This document shows positions 55,940-64,000 of a stretch of 64,000 nucleotides of DNA, one piece after another. Numbering within the stretch: the first letter of the stretch is position 1; every line of letters starts with the position of its first letter. Under the pieces are notes generated by a model. The model was given only the letters and a program-made list of their open reading frames with translations, had not been told where the DNA came from and searched no databases. Location: the NCBI RefSeq assembly GCF_001704415.2, contig NW_017189741.1, forward strand, positions 124,001-188,000. Direction: 5' to 3'. This stretch comes from Capra hircus. Lineage: Eukaryota; Chordata; Mammalia; Artiodactyla; Bovidae. A program made the translations under genes and the position numbers.

Positions 55940-57417
55940 GTTCAGTTCAGTCACTCAGCCGTGTCCAACTCTTTGCGACCTCATGAATTGCAGGACAGCA
56001 AGCCTCCCTGTCCATCACTAACTGCCGGAGTACACCCAAACTCATGTCCATTGAGTCGGTGATGCCATCCAGGCATCTCATCCTCTGTCGTCCCCTTTTC
56101 CTCCTGCCCCCAATCCCTCCCAGCATCAGAGTCTTTTCAAATTAGTCAACTCTTTGCATGAGGTGGCCAAGGTACTGGAGTTTCAGTTTCACCATCACTC
56201 TTTCCAAAGAACACCCAGGACTGATCTCCTTGCAGTCCAAGGGACTCTCAAGAGTCTTCTCCAACATCACAGTTCAAAAGCATCAATTCTTCAGTGCTCA
56301 GCTTTCTTCACAGTCTAAATCTCACATCCATACATGACCACTGGAAAAAATATAGCCTTGACTAGATGGACCTTCCTTGGCAAAGTAATATATCTGCTTT
56401 CCAATATGCTATCTAGGTTGGTCATAACTTTCCTTCCAAGGAGTAAGCATCTTTTAATTTCATGGCTGCAGTCACCATCTGCAGTGATTTTGGAGCCCAA
56501 GAAAATAAAGTCTGACACTGTTTCCACTGTTTCCCCAACTATCTGCCATGAAATGATGGGACCAGATGCCATGATCTTCGTTTTCTGAATGCTGAGCTTT
56601 AAGCCAACTTTTTCACTCTCCTCTTTCACTTTCATCAAGAGGCTTTTTAGTTCCTCTTCACTTTCTGCCATAAGGGTGGTGTCATCTGCATATCTGAGGT
56701 TATTGATATTTCTCCTGGCAATCTTGATTCCAGCTTGTGCTTCTTCCAGCCCAGCATTTCTCATGATGTACTCTACATATAAGTTAAATAAGCAGGGTGA
56801 CAGTATACAGCCTTGACGTACTCCTTTTTCTATTTGGAACCAGTCTGTTGTTCCATGTCCAATTCTAACTGTTGCTTCCTGACCTGCATATAGGTTTCTC
56901 AAAAGGCTGGTCAGGTGATCTGGTATATCCATCTCTTTAAGAATTTTCCACAATTTTTTGTGGTCCACACAGTCAAAGGCTTTGGCATAGTCAATAAAGC
57001 AGAAATAGATATTTTTCTGGAACTCTCTTGCTTTTTTGATGATCCAGCAGATGTTGGCAATTTCATCTCTGGTTCCTCTCCCTTTTCTAAAACCAGCTTG
57101 AACATCTGGTAGTTCATGGTTCACATATTGCTGAAGCCTGGCTTGGAGAATTTTGAGCATTACTTTACTAGCACGTGAGATGAGTACAATTGTGGGGTAG
57201 TTTGAGCATTCTTTGGCATTGCCTTTCTTTGGGATTGGAATGAAAGCTGACCTTTTCCAGTCCTGTGGCCACTGCTGAGTTTTCCAAATTTGCTGGCATA
57301 TTGAGTGCAGCACTTTCATAGCATCATCTTTCAGGATTTGAAATAGCTCAACTGGAATTCCATCACCTCCACTAGCTTTGTTTGTAGTGATGCTAAGGCC
57401 CAGTTGACTTCACATTA
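55940..57417 (-). mobile_element. BovB LINE copy 13, 1.48 kb with open RT frame
   Basis: The copy runs from the terminal gttcagttcagtcactcagc at the left to the RT entry at the right (tgatgctaaggcccagttga). GTCTTCA at 55933-55939 and 57418-57424 is the likely 7-bp target duplication. A small deletion at about 56230 removes the usual ttagaatggactggttggat text. It contains the longest uninterrupted retrotransposon frame of the window. Confidence 0.95.
56315..57319 (-). pseudogene. BovB reverse transcriptase domain, 334-codon open remnant
   Basis: This is the reverse transcriptase part of BovB ORF2, which would copy LINE RNA into DNA at a nicked target. All core RT boxes are legible: KRSAFIPIPKKGNAKECSNY near residues 22-41, GFRKGRGTRDEIANI at 76-90, box A FIDYAKAFD at 108-116, box B GVRQGCILSPCLFNL at 166-180 and the catalytic YADD at 210-213. 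The C-terminal domain follows to VVMYGCEI, where a stop cuts off the usual SWTVKKAE continuation. The endonuclease and N-terminus are absent through 5' truncation, so it is only a fragment. The first Met is internal to the original frame and is not a natural start. Confidence 0.9.
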
Positions 57418-57424
57418 GTCTTCA

Positions 57425-58409
57425 TTAAAGACACTACTATTATTATTTCCCCTGTTACTTTCTAATTGCACACGTTATTATTGTTGGCAAATTCAGAAGC
57501 TTAAGACTCAATTATGGAGAATGCTTATTGACTGCAATTCTGTCCTTATTAACTGTTCCTATTACAAAGAATCAGCAAAACTATCAGGTTCTCCCTCTAA
57601 TTCATGAGGAATAGTTCTACATGAATTAGAATTTGAACTATTGGATTAAAGTTCTCTTGGAAATACATTCTCTTAAGATGATTTTAAAGTCATAAACTGG
57701 CAATCTTCCTGTATTCTGAATTATAACCAATGTATTTCTTTTATTTTTGTATCTGACTTCTAGCACTGTGATTGAATTGAAGGTTGGTTACGACTTGTAT
57801 ATACTGTCAGACAATCTGTTGGGACAAAAAGTAGAGAATCAGTAAAAATTGGTTTATACTGTTTGTCCTTAAATTTTTGTTTCCACATGTGTGAAACATC
57901 ACTGTGAAATGAGTGAAAGGGACGAAGGAATAGTAAGAGGAGTAATGCAGAAGTCTCAGTGGGCTACATGCTGGATCAGGAGACAAGGTCACAGCTCCTG
58001 AGACTTGAACTTGTTTTCACATCTCACCTCTACCATGAACTTCCACTTGGATATCTAACCTTGGTTCCTTCTTCTATTCATTGAGAAGTTAATATTAATA
58101 GGTCCCTCTAGTTCTGTATGTTTGTGGTTATGTACATTATCATAAAAGCAATGATGATATTACTACAAGAAAGTATTCTTGTCCTTTGTATTCCAAGTTT
58201 CCAGTTTGTAGTTTCTCTCTAGAACAGATCTATGTTTTTCAGTCGATATTTCTTTAATAATTTCTCAATTTCTCTCAAGGTCACCAAAGGATCTCTATCA
58301 CACATTCTTGAAGCATGAGCTCGGTTTAATAATAGTCAAAAATAAGAACCATATTAGACTAAGGCCCCCCATAAGGGCATCCAGTTTTTCCTCTTGTACT
58401 TTTAAACTA
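57425..58409. other. unassigned A+T-rich DNA
   Basis: About 1 kb between two BovB copies without a gene or named repeat. Confidence 0.55.
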
Positions 58410-59995
58410 AGATCATGGTGTCCGGTCTCATCACTTCATGGTAAATAGATAGGAAAACAGTGGAAACAGTGTCAGATTTTATTTTTCTGGGCTCCAAAAT
58501 CACTGCAGATGGTGATTGCAGCCATGAAATTAAAAGACGCTTACTCCTTGGAAGGAAAGTTATGACCAACCTAGATAGCATATTAAAAAGCAGAGACATT
58601 ACTTTGTCAACAAAGGTCCATCTAGTCAAGGTTATGGTTTTTCCAGTAATCATGTATGGATGTGAGAATTGGACTATAAAGAAAGCTGAGCACCGAAGAA
58701 TTGATGCTTTTGAACTGTGGTGTTGGAGAAGACTCTTGAGAGTCCGTTGGGCTGCAAGGAGATCCAACCAGTCCATCCTAAAGGAGATCAGTCCTGGGTG
58801 TTCACTGGTAGGACTGATGAAGCTGTAACCAATACTTTGGCCACCTGATGTGAAGAGCTGACTCATTTGAAAAGACTCTGATGCTGGGAAAGATTGAGGG
58901 CAGGAGGAGAAGGGAAAGACAGAGGATGAGATGGTTAGATGGCATCACCATCTCAATGGACATGAGTTTGGGTAAACTCCAGGAGTTGGAGATGGACAGG
59001 GAGGCCTGGAGTGCTGTGGTTCAGTTCAGTTGCTCAGTCGTGTCCAACTCTTTGTGACCCCATGAATCGCAGCACGCCAGGCCTCCCTGTCCATCACCAA
59101 CTCCCAGAGTTCACTCAGACTCACGTCCATCGAGTCAGTGATGCCATCCAGCCATCTCATCCTCTGTCGTCTCCTTCTCCTCCTACCCCCAATCCCTCCC
59201 AGCATCAAAGTCTTTTCCAATGAGGCAACTCTTCACATGAGGTGGCCAGAGTACTGGAGTTTCAGCTTTAGCATCATTCCTTCCAAAGAAATCCCAGGCT
59301 GATCTCCTTCAGAATGGACTGGTTGGATCTCCTTGCAGTCCAAGGGACTCTCAAGAGTCTTCTCCAACACCACAGTTCAAAAGCATCAAGTCTTCAGCAC
59401 TCAGCCTTCTTCACAGTCCAACTCTCACATCCATACATGACTACTGGAAAAACCATAGCCTTGACTAGACGGACCTTAGTCAGCAAAGTAATATCTCTGC
59501 TTTTGAATATGCTACCTAGGTTGGTCATAACTTTTCCTTCCAAGGAGTAAGCGTCTTTTAATTTCATGGCTGCAGTCACCATCTGCAGTGATTTTGGAGC
59601 CCCCAAAAATAAAGCCTGACACTGTTTCTGCTGTTTCCCCATCTATTTCCCATGAAGTGATGGGACTGGATGCCGTGATCTTTGTTTTTGAATGTTGAGC
59701 TTTAAGCCAACTTTCTCATTCTCCTCTTTCACTTTCATCAAGAGGCTTTTTAGCTCCTCTTCACTTTCTGCCATAAGGGTGGTGTCATCTGCATATCTGA
59801 GGTTATTGATATTTCTCCCGGCAATCTTGATTCCTGCTTGTATTTCTTCCAGTCCAGCGTTTCTCATGATGTACTCTGCATATAAGTTAAATAAGCAGGG
59901 TGACAATGTTACAGCCTTGACATACTCCTTTTGTGCTGCAGTTCATGGGGCTGCAAAGAGTCAGACACAACTGAGTGACTGGACTGAACTGAATG
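58410..59995 (+). mobile_element. BovB LINE copy 14, split by an inverted BovB
   Basis: The main part (58410-59018) starts at gatcatggtgtccggtctca and reads DFIFLGSKITADGDCSHEIKRRLLLGRK to CWRRLLRVRWAARRSNQSIL (58460-58828). It stops at gaggcctggagtgctgtg. The missing 3' terminus appears at 59933-59993 (gtgctgcagttcatggggct to the ctgaactgaa end). Copy 15 was inserted 60 bp from its 3' end. Confidence 0.94.
59019..59932 (-). mobile_element. BovB LINE copy 15, inserted inside copy 14
   Basis: A minus-strand copy running from gttcagttcagttgctcagt at the left to agccttgacatactcctttt at the right. Frame 59643-59906 reads CLFNLYAEYIMRNAGLEEIQAGIKIAGRNINNLRYADDTTLMAESEEELKS with an intact YADD. 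Another frame covers the C-terminal part with breaks. GTGCTG at 59011-59016 and 59933-59938 marks the target site in copy 14. Confidence 0.94.
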
Positions 59996-60054
59996 CTGGC
60001 ATATATAAATCATACCAATAGTTCTTATAGAAGAGAGAGAATTTCTGTTTCTCA

Positions 60055-60158
60055 CCTTACACAACATAGAAAATGGAGAGTTATTAAGTTCCCTCGTACA
60101 CATACACCTTACACAACATAGAAAATGGAGAGTTATTAAGTTCCCTCGTACACATACA
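60055..60158. repeat. perfect 52-bp tandem duplication
   Basis: The unit at 60055-60106 (begins ccttacacaacatagaaaat) is repeated exactly at 60107-60158. It is not part of a recognised repeat family. Its lack of divergence suggests a very recent event or a polymorphism. Confidence 0.98.
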
Positions 60159-60929
60159 TACACATTCACATCTCTTGCTCTAATTACCCAGATATTTCGA
60201 GAGACAAGGTGAACAGAACAGACCCATTTGTGTTACACATGTTGTCACAGACCAGAAAAACGTTGGAGACGAGATTCAAATACTTAGGTGAGACGAGGAC
60301 TAAACTGCAAGGTCTCAGACAGAAGTGAACAGCACAGTGGATGAAGAACGAGAAATCTAGTTCAAGACCTGGTCTGCCTCTTACTTAGTATGTAAAGCTC
60401 TTCACCACGCTGAGTCTGAGTTTAAAAAGATGCTGGTAATTCTGTCACCTTCACAGAATCATTCTCATAGACTGAATGAAGTAAATGTCAGTGAGAGCAC
60501 TATGGACTGTCAAAGTGTCACACAGTGTGAATCCAACCCTGCAAATCTAAGAGCCTATGAAAAGTCCTTTGTTTCTTGACGACAGAATAGCTAAACTTTC
60601 CTCCCCCTAACACTGAGCAATGTGGCTCATTGTAGAAGACCTCAATTCTATGTCCCAAATCCTTCCTCACTGTGTATCGTTAGATGTCCTAAATCTGAAA
60701 CCAGAAGCCTGGCAACACTTCCATTCCACTTCTCCCTTAACCACTAAGAGAAATCCAGAACCAAACCAGAAATCTAAAGGTAGAAGAAACAGAATAGCTA
60801 AAATGAATTCTAAGCTATCACTTTAAAGGCATGTGAATCAGATCTATGGAATGTTAAGTTTAAGTGAGCAACCTTTTTAGATGTGCCCAGGGTCTGCTGA
60901 AACATAATTGATCTTTAAAGTTAGATCAG
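60159..60929. other. unassigned DNA
   Basis: No gene or named repeat. A 68-codon frame (60620-60826) has no domain. Confidence 0.55.
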
Positions 60930-61255
60930 CAGAAGCACAGGGGAGGCTGACATAAGTGTCCTTCTAAGAGGGAGGCCAATGAAGTTTCAAATGACAGAAA
61001 AGAAAGTAGATGTGACTATGCAAGTGAGCGGTTCAAGTGATACAAGAAAGGGACCAAGAATGCAGACACCTCCTAGAATGTGAAAAGGGCAAGGAAACAG
61101 ATTTATCTCTATGGCTTACAGAACCTTGCCAACACTGTGCTTTTAGCCCAGTGAAACCCATGTTAGACTTCTGACCTCCAGAAGCGTTAAAATAATCCCA
61201 TGATGTTTTAAGCCTGAAAGTTTATGGTAATTTGTTATAAATGCACTAGGAAACC
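60930..61255 (+). mobile_element. MaLR-type LTR fragment
   Basis: The phrases gaaaagggcaaggaaacaga, cttttagcccagtgaaaccc, agacttctgacctccagaag and ttatggtaatttgttataaa are the 3' half of an ERVL-MaLR LTR. It is similar to the fragment at 34420-34669. Confidence 0.65.
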
Positions 61256-61689
61256 AGCAATTCAGTCTGACTACATCCTTTTCACTCTTTAGTCCTCAAT
61301 GCTGGCTTTTCATTACTGATTTCTTTGCCCACGATCTTCCCAAAGCCTTGGAGCAAAGGCGGCAAATTGCAATACTTCTGCCCAGCTAGGTCTGCTTATT
61401 ACTGAGGCTACTCAGTTGTCTTTGGAAATACCAGAGGTTGGGAACTGGAAACCAAGACATATTTTATCTTTCTGACCCTGTGAGAATAATTTCACTCAAA
61501 ATATTTGAAATACACCCTAGTAAATTGTTTTAATAGGTATAAATAACTGCAAGAACTGAAATTCAATATATTCAGTTCTGCTGGTTTTATGAAGGGTACT
61601 GTCCCCCTTGAGTTCATATGTGAGGACAGCTGACTCATGTAACATTTCTTAGTAATAATCATGATGCCATCTTACAGCTATTATATAGT

Positions 61690-61875
61690 TTACATATGTA
61701 CAGCAATCTACAGTTTATAAAGATATTTCTTCATCCTCACTATATCCTAGCTGGGGGAAACATTATTACTCCTATTTTATAGACAAGGAAACAGAGGCTT
61801 AAAGTTTCCCAATATCTCAAATCCTAAGGAAGTCACAGAGCAAGGACTCCAAACCTGGTCTTCTAACTACATCAT
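61690..61875 (-). mobile_element. MIR SINE remnant
   Basis: Reverse MIR text: tattactcctattttataga, caaggaaacagaggcttaaa, gaagtcacagagcaaggact, aacctggtcttctaacta. A second weaker MIR-like stretch lies at 62160-62245. Confidence 0.6.
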
Positions 61876-62264
61876 GCACAAGAATCACAATTCAAAAGAC
61901 AAGTGGGCTGTTCCCAGTGTTTCTACTGGCAGAATTAATAAAAACAACCTTGCTTCTTTATCAAAGTTATAACATTTTATCAATAAACACACACTTTCCT
62001 CTTTGTTGTCTTCACAACTTAGAATTACTTCGTTTGAGAGGCACTATGATGTCCTTGAGACCTGATCATGCCTCTTTTCATCTGGACAATCATTAGACAT
62101 CCAAAGGGTAACTTTGTGCCTAGGTTTCAGTTTTCTAAAAGGACTGTAATGTGGGGATAACAATCCCACTTTCAGATGAAGAAATAACTCAAGAGGTCAT
62201 TTCCCTAAGTCCACACAGCTAATAACTAGAATATGTAAGACATAAAAGCAGATCTTTTGAATTC

Positions 62265-62600
62265 ATGTATGCATTCACTGAACAAATGGTTATTAAGTGT
62301 CTTTATCAGGCTAAGTCCTGAAAATACGAAGATTAAAAGGACAAAGATGAAAAGCTCCTGGTAGAGCTTACGGTCTCATTAAAAGAGATATAAAGGTACA
62401 CAGGTAATTATAATGGTGTGTGATAAGTGACATGGGCAAGGTGCTACCTGGGAGGTTTCTCAGAAATGACATATAAATTGAGGTATGAAGAATAAGTAGG
62501 AATTTTCCAGGCAAAGTGGAAGGGGGAAAGGAGAGTCTTCCTGACAGAAATGTATGTACCTTGCATGCAAAGCCTCAACATGCTGCACTATGTATAGCCA
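62265..62600 (-). mobile_element. ancient L2-like or other old repeat
   Basis: The left part (tgcattcactgaacaaatgg, ttattaagtgtctttatcag) resembles a reversed L2 terminus. The continuation (gtgtgataagtgacatgggc, tgaagaataagtaggaattt, tccaggcaaagtggaagggg) follows a familiar old mammalian repeat that I cannot name with certainty. Confidence 0.45.
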
Positions 62601-63657
62601 TATCTCTGAGCACTGTACCTTCTGGCCTTGTAACTTACACAAGTGGTCTTAGCCACAGTTTACTATGGCAACCAAGGTATTCCCATGAGCCCATGACTTT
62701 CAAAAATGGCTAAATTTGTATAGCATACAGATCAGTTCGCTGACTCTAAAGGTTATGTATTCTATTCCTTAAATATTGTTGTTTTGGGAAGAAGGATACC
62801 AGCTGGCCTTCACATTTTAAAGAGATAGTACATTTAAAAACCATCACCAAGTATTATTTTTGACATCAAGGCAGACCATGAGAGTTCGTACTAAGAGAGA
62901 GCAGCTCCTGATATGCTCAACAGAAAAGGCAATTGAGACTGCTATTCAAGACCACCTGAGCTATTTGATATCAAACAAGATGTAATTTATAAAGGTATCT
63001 GGAAAATTAAAAAGATAGAACTCAATAATTTCCATTTTCACATGAAGAACACATTTCTCTGCTTTAGACACTTTCCTATCAGATCCAAAACAAAGAATAA
63101 ATAACGAAAATACCTTTTTGAAAGGTTTAATGTGTCATTCTAGTAGAGACCTTCTTTCACTATGATAAGATTATCTTATTTTCAGATGGTACACACATCC
63201 CCAAATTTCTGCAGTATATCTCTGAATTACAGAAGTATTTTTACTTCCTATGTAACTGACTTTATTGGAAAACAGCAAATTTTACATTCCACAGTAACAA
63301 CAACAACAAAATGCCCACCAGAATTAGAGCCAAGCAGCACTGATGTGTTCACTTAATTATTCAATCTAATTTCTTGAAAATGAAATGAATTTTTTATTAA
63401 AATATCCTTTTCCATCAATGAACCCTTTAACAGGCCATATTTGACTTTAGAAAACATACGATCTGAATTGAATATTGAATATCTGTTTAATCTTAGATCA
63501 ACTGTGAAGTCTTCAAAGCCACTCCTCTGTGTCACCCTTTTTGAATACAAAGTAAAATTATCTTTTCTAGATCTTTTCTTCTCTGTATCTTTCCTGGGTT
63601 TATGTGCACAGACTGACAGTACAATCTCACATTTACCAAGTGTCAGGACAATCCTCT
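62601..63657. other. unassigned DNA
   Basis: There is no recognised gene. The 64-codon frame at 63162-63356 and a longer minus-strand frame over 63353-63823 run partly into the neighbouring SINE and carry no domain. Confidence 0.55.
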
Positions 63658-63865
63658 GGGCTTCACAGGTGGTGCTAGAAGTAAAGAACCCATCTGCCAA
63701 TGCAGGAGATATGGGTTGCATCCCTGGATCAGAAGACTCCCTGGAGAAGTGAATGGCAACCCACTCTAGTATTCTTGCCTGGAGAATTCCAGGGACAGAG
63801 AAGCTTGGTGGGCTACAGTCCATGGGCTGCAGAGTGGGACACGACTGAGTGACTTAACACTAACT
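63658..63865 (+). mobile_element. Bov-tA SINE
   Basis: Plus-strand copy: head gggcttcacaggtggtgcta, B-box-like gggttgcatccc, body gaatggcaacccactctagt, 3' end gtgggacacgactgagtgac. The flanks do not show a clear target duplication. The last 135 bases of the window hold nothing recognisable. Confidence 0.92.
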
Positions 63866-64000
63866 TTCTATAGCTCAAGTTGATTTCTACTTTGCAACTT
63901 CCTTTTCCCCAGTTAGTAGAAATTTAATCTCAGTCAGTTCATGGATCCATCTCATTCCCCCCCACCCCGTCATATCTAAATTTGTAGAGACTTCTATTTC

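Noticed and set aside
63353..63823. 156-codon minus-strand frame at the right end
   Set aside because: Its N-terminal third is the translated Bov-tA SINE and the rest is A+T-rich DNA without a domain.

Overview
This window reads as nuclear DNA of a ruminant, most likely a bovid (cattle, sheep or goat group). The evidence is the repeat content. There are about 15 copies of the RTE-type LINE BovB, more than 25 tRNA-Glu/BovB-derived SINEs (Bov-tA, Bov-A monomers and Bov-A2 dimers), a CHR-type cetartiodactyl SINE, and young ruminant L1 (BovL1) tails. All of this lies over a background of old mammalian repeats (MIR, L2, MaLR LTRs, a Tigger MITE and old L1M). The species cannot be told from these families alone. 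I see no host protein-coding exon, rRNA gene, functional tRNA gene or CpG-island-like promoter. The stretch is best described as intergenic or deep-intronic sequence.

Layout. 1-3 kb: unique DNA, then a BovB copy split by a Bov-A2. 3-8.5 kb: several L1 3' portions cut by Bov-tA and CHR SINEs and a (TG)n tract. 8.7-14.4 kb: mostly unassigned DNA with four SINEs. 14.6-22.4 kb: a young L1 whose 5' part is inverted (twin-priming signature), a nearly full-length BovB with a broken endonuclease region, and an old L1M interrupted by a second young L1. 22.5-31 kb: SINEs, a three-headed Bov-tA flanked by a 41-bp direct repeat, an old L1M ORF2 cut by a Bov-tA and a BovB, and a MIR cut by BovB plus Bov-tA at overlapping target sites. 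31-44 kb: mixed old repeats, unique DNA and BovB/SINE insertions. 44-51.7 kb: a clean 5'-truncated BovB with a 9-bp target duplication, two L2 copies, a nested BovB/Bov-A pair and an inverted L1 tail. 52-60 kb: BovB copies, including the one with the longest open reverse-transcriptase frame and an inverted BovB-inside-BovB pair. 60-64 kb: a 52-bp tandem duplication, a MaLR LTR, MIR remnants and a last Bov-tA.

How the parts relate: the coding remnants are all retrotransposon proteins (BovB endonuclease/reverse transcriptase and L1 ORF2), all broken by stops, frameshifts or truncation. BovB is the presumed source of mobilisation for Bov-tA and Bov-A2, whose 3' ends match BovB. The many nested insertions with readable target-site duplications give a relative chronology: MIR/L2/MaLR, then L1M, then BovB and BovL1, then Bov-tA/Bov-A2. 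BovB alone covers about 12.6 kb, roughly a fifth of the window (summed by eye). No previously undescribed gene system was found. The most interesting items are structural: inverted nested BovB, multi-headed SINE, twin-primed L1, an endonuclease-deleted BovB and a recurrent antisense frame.
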